Positions 1 through 8,720 of a DNA stretch of 64,000 nucleotides are shown one piece after another. Source of the DNA: Chitinophagaceae bacterium. Its GTDB lineage: Bacteria; Bacteroidota; Bacteroidia; Chitinophagales; Chitinophagaceae. A model generated the notes under the pieces. The model had not been told where the DNA came from, made no database searches, and worked only from the letters and a program-made list of their open reading frames with translations. Position numbers and translations under genes: made by a program. The stretch is taken from contig JAHBTJ010000015.1 of NCBI GenBank assembly GCA_019638595.1, positions 124,001-188,000 of the forward strand. The letters are read 5' to 3'. Positions within the stretch are counted from its first letter, which is position 1; the number at the start of each line of letters is the position of its first letter.

Positions 1-2
1 AC

Positions 3-1469
3 CTCGGCGTTAATATTAACTCTGACCTGCCTGAGTTGCGACCCACCGTATCTGCCGACGGCAACCTGTTGTTTTTTATTTGCCAGAACCACCCGGGCAA
101 TACCAAATACCGTTCGGTACCCAATTCGCAGGATATATGGTATTCCGTACGTGACAGCACCGGTAAATGGAGCGAAGCCTTACATATGGGCTACCCGTTA
201 AATACAACCCATTATAACGCTGTATACTGGATATCGCCCGATAAAAACAAGCTGCTCATACGCGGTGCTTTTAATGAAGGCGCTTTTTTGGGTAAAGGAG
301 TGAGCATGTGTGTAATGCAGCCAGACAGCACCTGGAGCGAACCGAATATGCTGTATATAAAAAATTATCAGAAATACGACCGTGGCCGCCAGTCCGGCGC
401 CTCAATGGCACACGATGGAAAAACATTGCTGTTATACATGACACCCGACCCGGGAAGTCCTTATAACGATATCTACGTTTGTTTTTTAAGCGCCAGCGGA
501 ACATGGACTGAACCTAAGAGCCTGGGCAAAAAAATAAACCTGCCGGGTGTAGATGAAATGACCCCTTACCTGGCGGCCGATGGAGTTACCCTGTATTTCA
601 GCAGTAACCGTGACGGAGGTTTGGGAGATAATGACATATGGATGGCAAGGAGACTTGATGATACCTGGACAAAATGGAGCGATCCTGTAAATCTTGGCAG
701 CCCGGTGAATACAGAAGACTGGGACGCGTTTTTTACACTGGATGCGGGGGGTGAATATGCATATCTTACCACTAATCTTGATACCTACGGCGAAAGCGAT
801 ATTGTTCGTGTAAAGCTGATGGAGCGTGAAATGCCCGATCCTGTAGTATTGGTAAGCGGCAATGTATTTAATGCTAAAACCAAACAGCCGCTGAGCGCTT
901 TGCTGGTATATGAAACATTGCCCGATGGAGCGCAGGCAGGTAACGGCTTATCAAGCCCCAATGACGGAGCGTTTAAAATTGTGCTGCCTTACGATAAAAA
1001 TTACCTGATATGTGCAACTGCCGATAAATTTTTCGCGCAATCGGAAAACCTGAATCTTGATTCGCTGGTAAAAGCCGGGTATAAGGAAATACATAAGGAT
1101 CTGTACCTTGTGCCTATTGAAATAGGACAGGTAGTGAGGTTGAACAACGTGTTTTTTGATTTTGATAAATCAAGCCTTCGTCCCGAATCGTTTGTAGAGC
1201 TCGACAGGGTGGTGAAGCTGCTTACTGAAAACCCCGGTATTGAAATAGAAATGAGCGCGCATACCGACAGTAAAGGCTCCGACCAGTATAACTTTACATT
1301 GAGCGATAACAGGGCAAGATCAGTGATGGATTATATTCTTTCCAAAGGGATTGCCTCATCGCGGATCACTTCCAAAGGGTATGGAGAAAGCAAACCGGTA
1401 GCTACTAATGAAACGGACGAAGGCAGGCAATTAAACCGGAGGGTGGAGTTTACTATTCTTAAAAATTAA
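3..1469 (+). CDS. PD40-repeat OmpA-family protein, 5' partial
   Basis: The reading frame is open to the left edge of the window, with in-frame codons upstream of the first possible start (TTG at 36), so the true start lies outside and about 489 residues are seen. The N-terminal two thirds show PD40/WD40-like beta-propeller repeats (ADGVTLYFSSNRDGG, then GDNDIW). A carboxypeptidase-regulatory-like Ig fold follows (VSGNVFNAKTKQPLSALLVY). The last 110 residues form an OmpA peptidoglycan-binding domain: NVFFDFDKSSLRPES, then AHTDSKGSDQYN and LSDNRARSV, ending in NRRVEF. Proteins of this architecture in Bacteroidota are outer-membrane or periplasmic and link the envelope to peptidoglycan. No ligand can be assigned. 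Confidence 0.9.
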   Translation, partial: LGVNINSDLPELRPTVSADGNLLFFICQNHPGNTKYRSVPNSQDIWYSVRDSTGKWSEALHMGYPLNTTHYNAVYWISPDKNKLLIRGAFNEGAFLGKGVSMCVMQPDSTWSEPNMLYIKNYQKYDRGRQSGASMAHDGKTLLLYMTPDPGSPYNDIYVCFLSASGTWTEPKSLGKKINLPGVDEMTPYLAADGVTLYFSSNRDGGLGDNDIWMARRLDDTWTKWSDPVNLGSPVNTEDWDAFFTLDAGGEYAYLTTNLDTYGESDIVRVKLMEREMPDPVVLVSGNVFNAKTKQPLSALLVYETLPDGAQAGNGLSSPNDGAFKIVLPYDKNYLICATADKFFAQSENLNLDSLVKAGYKEIHKDLYLVPIEIGQVVRLNNVFFDFDKSSLRPESFVELDRVVKLLTENPGIEIEMSAHTDSKGSDQYNFTLSDNRARSVMDYILSKGIASSRITSKGYGESKPVATNETDEGRQLNRRVEFTILKN

Positions 1470-1571
1470 CGGCAGGAATGATCCCGTGAAAAAATGATGA
1501 AAACAAACCACAAACCTGGTGTAAAAGAAGTCCGGATATTTATATCATTACTCACTCTAATCAAATAAACT

Positions 1572-2048
1572 ATGCAGGTTCCTGTAATATTTACCTGGAT
1601 TGTACTGTTGCTTATCCTTGTTCCCGGTATTTTTTATTTACTGACGTTACAAAAAACATTGAGCGTTATTTCACCGCTCAGCAGGATGATGTCGCCGCAA
1701 CAGGTTTGGTTATTGCTGATCCCGCTTTTCAATATTGTATGGCACTTTATTATGGTAAGCCGCTTGTCGGATTCTATAAAAAATGAGTGTGCACGGCTGC
1801 ATATTCCGTTAAAAGAGGAGAAGCCTGCCTATTCGCTGGGTATAGGGATCATGTGCCTGTATCTTGTTGCAGTAGTAATAAACTCAAGTGGAATAGCTCC
1901 TGTGATTGGAAGCTTACTTGTTTTGGCCAGCTTTACAGGATGGATAGTATATTGGGTGAAGATTAACAGCTATAAGAATTTAATAACAGCCAACCATGAT
2001 AATTTTTTATTGGATGTGGAGAGAGAGGCTGCTAACATAAACGATTAA
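1572..2048 (+). CDS. hypothetical multi-pass membrane protein
   Basis: This 158-residue protein has about four hydrophobic segments: near residues 5-25, 42-62, 88-108 and 110-130. A short charged loop follows the second (SDSIKNECARLHIPLKEEK). The topology and the sequence QQVWLLLIPLFNIVWHF resemble small DUF4328-like membrane proteins that are common and uncharacterised in Bacteroidota, but that assignment is tentative. It sits alone between the OmpA-family gene (102 bases upstream) and a DUF4349 lipoprotein on the same strand. No catalytic motif is visible and no function is proposed. Confidence 0.75.
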   Translation: MQVPVIFTWIVLLLILVPGIFYLLTLQKTLSVISPLSRMMSPQQVWLLLIPLFNIVWHFIMVSRLSDSIKNECARLHIPLKEEKPAYSLGIGIMCLYLVAVVINSSGIAPVIGSLLVLASFTGWIVYWVKINSYKNLITANHDNFLLDVEREAANIND

Positions 2049-2283
2049 TGAATATTTTTTGGCTATAGGGGGCCGAACTTTTAAAAGGCTCGGAACTCTT
2101 CTTTCCGCAATGGATGCAGCGATGTTCACGCTTTGCTCCTTTTCACAAATTTTTTCCGGATCCAACGGTTACCTTTTTCCGGTAAAAGGTATAAAGCGAA
2201 AGTTACCCGGTAAAGTATATAAGCTTATAGCCTTTATGTAAAAATCCATTTCCTGCATCTTTTACCTGATAAAATATTTTATA

Positions 2284-3183
2284 ATGAAGACATGTATAAT
2301 GGTTGCCGCTTTGGCGACAGGGATACTTTTTTCCTGTCAACGCCGCCAGGAAAATTTTAAAGCACAGGATATTTCCTTTAATAATATTTCTTCGCCCTCC
2401 GAAAGCAGCGGACTGGTATATACAGGCGAAGAAGAAACGCGCACACCGGATCAGCCAAAACAGGATCCTTCTGCAAAAGGGCCTGTACCCATTCCCGTTG
2501 ATTACAGCAAACAAATTATACGCAATGCAAAAATCAGCTTTGAAGTAAAAAATGCCCGGAGTGTAAGCGCGGCAGTAAATGAAGCAGTAAGAGCATCCGG
2601 GGGGTATATAGCTTCTGCAAACGAAGTGCAATTAGCGGGCGAAATAAAACACGAAATGACAATACGGGTGCCACGGGAAAAATTTGATGAGCTGCTGACC
2701 AGGATTTCCGGATATGCGGATACATTACTGCAAAAAAAAGTCAGCAGCGAAGATGTAACTGCTGAATACATAGATACCAAAGCCAGGATAAGCGCTAAGG
2801 AAAAAGTAAAAGAACGATATTACGACTTTTTGAAGCAGGCAAAAAATATAGAAGAAGTGCTGAAAGTGCAATCGGAAATAGGGAGCCTCCAGGAAGATAT
2901 TGAAGTTGCTTCGGGCAGGGTGAATTATATCCGGCACCGGGCGGCGTTCAGCACTATCATTCTCAGTTTTTTTGAGCAGTTACCCGTTACTGTTGAACAG
3001 CCACAGGCGCCGGGCTTCTGGAAAGAAATAGCAATGGCATGTATGGAAGGCTGGGAAATGATCCGCATAGTGATGGTTGGATTGGTAAAGATATGGCCGG
3101 TATGGTTGGCCGCTATTCTATTATGGGGATTGCTTAAGCGAAGAAAGTCTGTTTTGCGAACAGCTAACCATAAAATTGATTGA
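2284..3183 (+). CDS. DUF4349 domain lipoprotein
   Basis: The N-terminus is a lipoprotein signal with a lipobox ending in Cys18 (ATGILFSC). After a 60-residue linker rich in Gln, Pro and charged residues comes the DUF4349 region, from about residue 78 to 235 (IIRNAKISFEV, then VTAEYIDTKARI and EVLKVQSEIGSLQEDIE). The last part is predicted coiled coil. A single transmembrane helix near residues 265-285 precedes a basic tail (KRRKS). This is the standard DUF4349 layout of periplasmic coiled coil plus C-terminal membrane anchor. The function of the family is unknown. Length and motifs are normal, with no sign of damage. Confidence 0.85.
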   Translation: MKTCIMVAALATGILFSCQRRQENFKAQDISFNNISSPSESSGLVYTGEEETRTPDQPKQDPSAKGPVPIPVDYSKQIIRNAKISFEVKNARSVSAAVNEAVRASGGYIASANEVQLAGEIKHEMTIRVPREKFDELLTRISGYADTLLQKKVSSEDVTAEYIDTKARISAKEKVKERYYDFLKQAKNIEEVLKVQSEIGSLQEDIEVASGRVNYIRHRAAFSTIILSFFEQLPVTVEQPQAPGFWKEIAMACMEGWEMIRIVMVGLVKIWPVWLAAILLWGLLKRRKSVLRTANHKID

Positions 3184-3336
3184 ATAGTGCCGCGGAAATA
3201 AAAGTCCCTTTTACAAAATACATTTCTTTTTCGTTTACTCACAAACAAATTATTCCTGTTACACAAAGTTGCTATACGCTTTTTGTGCAGGTGGATAGCT
3301 TTGCCGCATCAAATAAAAAAATTGAAAAAAACAGTC

Positions 3337-3924
3337 ATGAAAAAGGTATTATTTTTTGTAGTGTGCATGGCATTTTTTGTCGCGGCAAAAGCACAAATTT
3401 CATTCGGCCCTAAAGCGGGGATTAACGTTGCATCCATTGTTGGAAAAGGTGAGGTAAACGGTTATAAACCGAAGGCAGGATTATATATAGGTGGTCAGTT
3501 TTCCCTGCCTTTAAACGATCAGCTTTCAATTCAGCCGGAAGTATATTTTTCAATGCAGGGAGGTATATGGAAAGAAAAAGGAGAAGATGCAGGAAGATCT
3601 AAAATGAGCTATATCAATATTCCTGTTTTGGCAAAGTATACTCATACGTCGGGCTTTTTTGCGGAAACCGGCCCACAGCTTGGTATTTTACTGAGCGCAT
3701 ACGATATATGGGATGACGGTTATAAAGATAACGTTAAAGCGTACGTGAAGAAGGTTGATTTTAGCTGGGGAATTGGCGCAGGTTACCAAACCAGGTATGG
3801 AGTGGGGGTAAATGCGCGTTACAATATGGGTATCAGCAAATACTATGAGAAAGAAAGAAACAGTGTATTCCAGGTAGGATTGTTTTATAACCTGAACAGG
3901 CATTTCGGTATAAGGGGAAAATGA
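3337..3924 (+). CDS. outer-membrane beta-barrel protein, PorT family-like
   Basis: I chose the ATG at 3337 because it starts a classic signal peptide (MKKVLFFVVCMAFFVAAKAQ). The open frame upstream to 3283 adds a non-signal stretch that would bury it. The mature part begins ISFGPKAGINVAS and alternates polar and hydrophobic residues through about eight strands. It ends in YNLNRHFGIRGK, typical of the outer membrane beta-barrel domain shared by PorT-like proteins of Bacteroidota. Such small barrels are common and mostly uncharacterised. There is no genetic context pointing to type IX secretion, so the PorT label describes only the fold. The product is about 195 residues. Confidence 0.85.
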   Translation: MKKVLFFVVCMAFFVAAKAQISFGPKAGINVASIVGKGEVNGYKPKAGLYIGGQFSLPLNDQLSIQPEVYFSMQGGIWKEKGEDAGRSKMSYINIPVLAKYTHTSGFFAETGPQLGILLSAYDIWDDGYKDNVKAYVKKVDFSWGIGAGYQTRYGVGVNARYNMGISKYYEKERNSVFQVGLFYNLNRHFGIRGK

Positions 3925-3994
3925 TGCCGGTATTGTAAATTGAGTGATTTCTTTCTATCCCCTTTTTATATACACAGGCTTTACTTGTGAAGTG

Positions 3995-4032
3995 TGAACT
4001 TTAATGCATTTTTGCGTTAAAGTTCATTTTTT
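3995..4032 (+). terminator. strong hairpin with T-run, directly before the M28 gene
   Basis: The arms TGAACTTTAA (3995-4004) and TTAAAGTTCA (4017-4026) are perfectly complementary. Three further inner pairs, one of them G-U, extend the stem to about 13 bp with a six-base loop. Six T residues follow (4027-4032). It looks like an intrinsic terminator for the barrel gene upstream. It is odd because the next gene's ATG lies only 3 bases after the T-run. A possible promoter for that gene (TTG, 19 bases, CATTTTTG) would overlap the hairpin. Confidence 0.7.
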
Positions 4033-4035
4033 ATT

Positions 4036-5463
4036 ATGAAGTATATCATTTTCCTGTTTGGACTTATTGCACCCGGCTTATTACATGCGCAGTCATCCAT
4101 CAAAGCAAAGCGGCTTCTTAAAAATGTAACATATCTTGCTTCGGATGAATTAGCGGGCAGGTGGCCGGGATCGGCAGGAGACAGTGCAGCAAGAAAGTTC
4201 ATCATTCAACAGTTCAGGCAGGCCGGTGTTATTCCTGTGCTCAACAGCTATGAACAAAATTTTGATATAACAGTAAAACTTGAAGCGCCTGCTGCTTCCA
4301 ATTTCTTCAGGGCGGGCAACGATACGTCATTTGTGTTTAACAGAACCTATGCCATACTCCCTTTTTCGGGTAGTGCCACCGTTAGCGCGCGGGTTATATT
4401 GGCAGATGAGCATAAAACTGCTATGAAAGCGTTGCGGCAGTTTAATAATTCCTGGGTGCTGTTGTGGAGACGAAAACTAATGGCTCCTGCTTCGGATAGT
4501 TTGTCGGACTATTTTTTGGCAAAAGAAGCAGCCAGGAACGGGGCGGCCGGCGTTGTATTTGTTACGCCGGATTCGCTGGACAAAAAAGATGCACTGGTGC
4601 GGCTTCGCCCCCGGAAAGATGAACCGCTTGGCATTCCCGTTGTGCAGTTAAAAAGAGAAGCCTCCAAAAATTTTCTGGAAGGACTTGACAAGGGGCGTTT
4701 GATCGTACATGACGGGGAAACTTTTTTAGTATCCAACCGGCAATTAACCGTATCTGTAAAAATTGATCCTGTTACCATACCGGCAGCCAATGTAGTTGGA
4801 GTGATAGAAGGAAATGACCCGGTTCTTAAGAATGAATATATAATACTAGGCGCGCATTACGATCACCTGGGGTATGGTGGTTACGGAACAGGATCTTTAA
4901 AGCCCGATACTACGGCTATCCACAACGGCGCCGATGATAACGCGTCGGGCACCTCGGCTTTACTGGAAATAACGGGAGCGCTTGCACGTAACAGGAATAA
5001 ATTAAAAAGAAGCATTATGGTTATTGCCTTTGCTGCTGAGGAAGAAGGGTTATTGGGCTCGCAATATTTTGCCGATCATCTTCCCGTAGCTAAAAACAGT
5101 ATTAAGCTGATGCTGAACATGGACATGCTGGGCAGGTTGAATGCGGAAAACCAGCTTTATATGGGGGGCGCCGGAACTTTTCCCGGCGGTGTGGAATTCA
5201 TGAAATCGCTGGAGAAGGGATCGGGACTAAGACCTGTAGTGCATGCAGGTGGAGTGGGAGGGTCGGATCATATATCGTTTTACAGGAAGGGTATTTCCTG
5301 CATCGGCTTTCATACAGGGGGACACCCGCAATACCATACGCCCGAAGACGATGCACACCTGATCAACGCGAAAGGACTTGAAAAAGCAGCAAAATATATT
5401 TATCGTGCGATTGCAGGTCTGAGCAACCGTGAGCAGGAATGGGGCTTTGTGAAGCAGGATTGA
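4036..5463 (+). CDS. M28 family zinc aminopeptidase, secreted
   Basis: This 475-residue protein starts with a signal peptide (FLFGLIAPGLLHAQ) and has a protease-associated (PA) insertion around residues 100-230. The M28 catalytic domain follows, with all expected metal and catalytic residues: His274 (AHYDHLG), Asp300/301 (HNGADDNASG), Glu335/336 (AAEEEG), Asp363 (NMDMLG) and His434 (QYHTPED). It is expected to be a periplasmic or secreted co-catalytic zinc peptidase that removes N-terminal residues. The start at 4036 is the first ATG and carries the signal peptide. It is convergent with the GH92 gene, 18 bases away. The terminator-like hairpin directly upstream may matter for its expression. 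Confidence 0.92.
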   Translation: MKYIIFLFGLIAPGLLHAQSSIKAKRLLKNVTYLASDELAGRWPGSAGDSAARKFIIQQFRQAGVIPVLNSYEQNFDITVKLEAPAASNFFRAGNDTSFVFNRTYAILPFSGSATVSARVILADEHKTAMKALRQFNNSWVLLWRRKLMAPASDSLSDYFLAKEAARNGAAGVVFVTPDSLDKKDALVRLRPRKDEPLGIPVVQLKREASKNFLEGLDKGRLIVHDGETFLVSNRQLTVSVKIDPVTIPAANVVGVIEGNDPVLKNEYIILGAHYDHLGYGGYGTGSLKPDTTAIHNGADDNASGTSALLEITGALARNRNKLKRSIMVIAFAAEEEGLLGSQYFADHLPVAKNSIKLMLNMDMLGRLNAENQLYMGGAGTFPGGVEFMKSLEKGSGLRPVVHAGGVGGSDHISFYRKGISCIGFHTGGHPQYHTPEDDAHLINAKGLEKAAKYIYRAIAGLSNREQEWGFVKQD

Positions 5464-5481
5464 TTTTGATCACTGATAGTA

Positions 5482-8400
5482 TTACTGCTTCATAATAACC
5501 TTAATATCTTCTTCCGTTAACGCGGCGGCAAAAATCTTTACCTTATCAATATAGCCCTCGAAATTTCTTTCGGAAGGGAACTCTTCATTACTGCCGATAT
5601 TCCACACACCCGCTGCCGACAGGTCAGCCTTACTGTTAAGAGGCGTGGTAGTTTGCAATACGCCATCTATATAAACCTTCAGCACCTGCCCGTCGCAGGT
5701 ACCTGCAACGTGATGCCATTTGTTTTTCCAGTCCACCGGTAATTTGGCATCGCATTCTCCCCGGGCCCATCCACCTGCGAAAAATTTTACCGTTCTGTTC
5801 CTGGTTATCTGGATGACGTGATGATCTCCCCGGGCTAACAGATCCGCCTTTTTTCTGTCGCCGCCTGTTGTAAATACCCATGCCATCATGGTAATGCTTT
5901 CTTTCAGTTGGTTGAGGCTGGGTGAAGGTTGAACTTCCACTGTACAGTTGTTTCCGAGCAATGGCAGCGAGTCTGCTATATGGCATTCTCCGGCGATGGT
6001 TGCATCGTTGCCAAATCCCGAAGCATCGGGGATTGAGGTGTTCCCGGTATTTTTAAAAGACAGGTCGAGAATGGAAGAGGATACTTTTGACGCTGCTACT
6101 TTAAACCCGGCTTTCATTTCACCTATATGAATACTTTGCATTCCGGTGAACGGGGATATTATTACTGATTGTACGCTCTTTTCTTCTCCTGGTAGTAAAG
6201 TAACCGTATCTGTTAATACTGTTTTTCCGTTCAGTTGTACCGGTATACGGAATCTTTGCGTAGCGCCGCCCTGATTTTTTGCCGAGTATTGCAGTAATTG
6301 TCGCTCGCCGGGAAATAATACAGGTTCTAAAACAAGGTGGCCGATGGCTGCCATTGTATCTGGTCTGCCATCATTTATTACCTCTATTTCAAGCGGTTGC
6401 AGGCTGTCTATGCCCACCATCCTGCTGCCATAGGCATACAGGCGAAAGGGAATCGAATCTCTTATTTCTTCGCCATGCCCGATCATGGCATATTTCTGCG
6501 CATATGGTTTGCCGTTAACCGTTAGCAGGATCACTTTCGTTCCGGCAGCTCCGTCATTCCGTAATGTAAAATACATTTGAACGGGTTCGTTGGGTAATAC
6601 CCTGCTTTTGCTGAGGTTGTACTTTATAGCGGAGAAAGCCGGTCTTGAAGAATCTGCTGTATTGAATGTAAATGCATCTTCAACAGGATTGGCGCTCATT
6701 TCAAAAACAAGCTCGCCGCCGGCAGCCAGGTTTTCGTGCGGGATCGTTGTTTGGGATGATACTGCCTGGTTGAAATAAAGTTGTTTTACATATGCTCCCC
6801 TGCCATTTTTCCTGATAACCAGTTTTTTTCCGTTGGAAAGTTGAACAGTAGCAGCGTCAAAAACCGGAGATCCGATTGTGTACCCGGGATTTCCGGGACA
6901 AAAAGGATACAATCCCAGCGCGCTGAATACATACCAGCTTGAAACGGATCCCAGGTCATCGTTGCCGGGTAATCCCCCGGGAGTATTATTGAACCTGTTC
7001 TGCAGAATATTGTTTACCCATTTTTGCGTAAGCCAGGGATGCGAGGCATAATTAAAAAAATAGGGAACATGAAAAACAGTTTCATTATCGAAAGCGATCA
7101 GGTTGTTTGATAACGCGGAGTCCAGCCTCTTTGCAAAATAAGCTTCCCCACCCAGTATGTTAATAAGATCCTGTGGCTGGTGCGGAACAAAATACGTATA
7201 GATCCATTTATCGCCTTCCTTATACCCGGTATTACCAGGGTCCAGCTTAAACTCGTCTTTATTCCTGGGTAACATGAACAAGCTGCCGCTGTTAAATACA
7301 TTCCTGTAATTATAGCTCCTGCCGTTGAAATACCGGAAATCTTTTTCATTGCGCAGTACTTTTTGTGCGTATTGTCCAATGCACCATTCATTATAGGCGT
7401 ATTCCGTTGTTCTTGTTACTGATTCCGGCCAGGTAAAGGGCACATACCCTTCGCTGATATAAGTGTTCATGTCCTTTTTCCTGAAAGGACCGGTGAAAAT
7501 ATTACTTTTCAATGCATCGTATACAAGCAGGCTGTCTTTTGTAGTGATGCCTTTCAGGTAAGCATCTACTATGATCGCGATAGCATGATTGCCTGTCATG
7601 GTTTCGGTTGGCAGGTTGCCGGTTTGTTTGTAAAAGTCCAGCAGCGACAATACCATATCCCGCTGCTTACCCGGAAATAAAAATGTTAGCAAAGGGTGCA
7701 GGCTCCGGAAAGTATCCCAGGGGGAAAACCCCGCATATTCATCTTTTCCTGTGGCAGTATATACCTTTTTGTCGCGTCCCATATATTTTCCATCTGCATC
7801 CGATATTATCCAGGGAACCAATAAGGAGTGATATAAGGCTGTATAAAAAATACTTTTGTTCCTGTAGCTGCTGTCTTCAATATCAACAACAGATAACAGC
7901 CTGTTCCATTCGGCGTTGGTTTGCTGCCGGATGTATTCGAAGCTTTTTCCTTTTAGCTCTGCTTCTATATTACGTTCCGTGCTTGTTTTTCCTACGGCTG
8001 ACGCGCTCAATTTTAGTATGATCGTTGTTGCTCCGGCGGCAGCCGGTTTAAAAATGTAAATACTGCCGCTGTCGTTCAGCAGCACTTTTGAATAAGCCTG
8101 GTCAAATATAAATACGGAGTGATGCTTTGCGCCATACAGCGTTTTGTTTGAAATATTTTCAATATTTCCAGCTCCTCCTATAAAAATGGCAGGAATTGTG
8201 CCGCGGGCAAAGGTAAAGCGGAATATACCGCCGCGTGTGGAAGTAGTTGCTTCCACGCTTGTTTTGTTGTCGGGAAAGCTAACGCTGTAATAGCCGGGAG
8301 TCGCGCTTTCATCTGTATGGTGAAATGTTCTTTTCGTTTTCCCGAACCGGAACTTTTCCGGTTCAGTTACCGGCATTACATATAACTGCCCTGAGGAGCC

Positions 8401-8688
8401 GGCAGGAAATCCGCTTTTGTGATTCAGGCAGCTAAAAAAATAAATGGCGGAATCATTATAATAATATCCCTTCGGCTCCTGTATGCTGGTTTCCGGTGTA
8501 AGCTGTATATAGCCAGAAGGCGCTACAGCGCCGGGGTAAGTGCCGCCTTCGCTTCCCCACCTTGTAAAAACATCACTTTTTTCTGTGCCTGTAAAGGGAT
8601 TAACAAAGCTGGTTTTTTGCTGTGCATGAGCAGATGCGGCAGCAATAAAGCACGATAATAATATTACAAAAGTTTTGGTTGAATACAT
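5482..8688 (-). CDS. GH92 family alpha-mannosidase-type glycoside hydrolase with C-terminal LamG-like domain
   Basis: This 1068-residue protein has a signal peptide (SCFIAAASAHAQ). Its N-terminal GH92 beta-sandwich carries VNPFTGT and GGTYPGA (residues 29-54). The (alpha/alpha)6 catalytic domain carries FSPWDTFRSLHPLL, the acid-type Glu491 in KEGDKWIYTYFVPHQ, and the base-type motif GNDDLGS (575-581). GH92 enzymes are calcium-dependent exo-alpha-mannosidases acting on N-glycans and mannans. After residue 680 come about 200 residues of Ig/CARDB-like repeats. Residues 900-1068 form a concanavalin/LamG fold (MAWVFTTGG, then WHHVAGTCDGQVLKVYIDGVL). That tail is not part of the core family and may bind glycans. 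It lies 32 bases downstream of the serine-hydrolase-like gene, probably in one transcript. Confidence 0.9.
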   Translation of the reverse strand: MYSTKTFVILLSCFIAAASAHAQQKTSFVNPFTGTEKSDVFTRWGSEGGTYPGAVAPSGYIQLTPETSIQEPKGYYYNDSAIYFFSCLNHKSGFPAGSSGQLYVMPVTEPEKFRFGKTKRTFHHTDESATPGYYSVSFPDNKTSVEATTSTRGGIFRFTFARGTIPAIFIGGAGNIENISNKTLYGAKHHSVFIFDQAYSKVLLNDSGSIYIFKPAAAGATTIILKLSASAVGKTSTERNIEAELKGKSFEYIRQQTNAEWNRLLSVVDIEDSSYRNKSIFYTALYHSLLVPWIISDADGKYMGRDKKVYTATGKDEYAGFSPWDTFRSLHPLLTFLFPGKQRDMVLSLLDFYKQTGNLPTETMTGNHAIAIIVDAYLKGITTKDSLLVYDALKSNIFTGPFRKKDMNTYISEGYVPFTWPESVTRTTEYAYNEWCIGQYAQKVLRNEKDFRYFNGRSYNYRNVFNSGSLFMLPRNKDEFKLDPGNTGYKEGDKWIYTYFVPHQPQDLINILGGEAYFAKRLDSALSNNLIAFDNETVFHVPYFFNYASHPWLTQKWVNNILQNRFNNTPGGLPGNDDLGSVSSWYVFSALGLYPFCPGNPGYTIGSPVFDAATVQLSNGKKLVIRKNGRGAYVKQLYFNQAVSSQTTIPHENLAAGGELVFEMSANPVEDAFTFNTADSSRPAFSAIKYNLSKSRVLPNEPVQMYFTLRNDGAAGTKVILLTVNGKPYAQKYAMIGHGEEIRDSIPFRLYAYGSRMVGIDSLQPLEIEVINDGRPDTMAAIGHLVLEPVLFPGERQLLQYSAKNQGGATQRFRIPVQLNGKTVLTDTVTLLPGEEKSVQSVIISPFTGMQSIHIGEMKAGFKVAASKVSSSILDLSFKNTGNTSIPDASGFGNDATIAGECHIADSLPLLGNNCTVEVQPSPSLNQLKESITMMAWVFTTGGDRKKADLLARGDHHVIQITRNRTVKFFAGGWARGECDAKLPVDWKNKWHHVAGTCDGQVLKVYIDGVLQTTTPLNSKADLSAAGVWNIGSNEEFPSERNFEGYIDKVKIFAAALTEEDIKVIMKQ

Positions 8689-8720
8689 GACTGCTATGGA
8701 AATACGTTGGATAATAGTCT

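Noticed and set aside
2059-2241. 60-codon open frame between the membrane protein and DUF4349 genes
   Set aside because: No recognisable motif, signal or start context. The region has normal intergenic composition.
7608-8021. 137-codon plus-strand open frame inside the GH92 gene
   Set aside because: It is antisense to a gene with clear GH92 motifs, has Cys/His/Tyr-rich shadow composition and no plausible start context.
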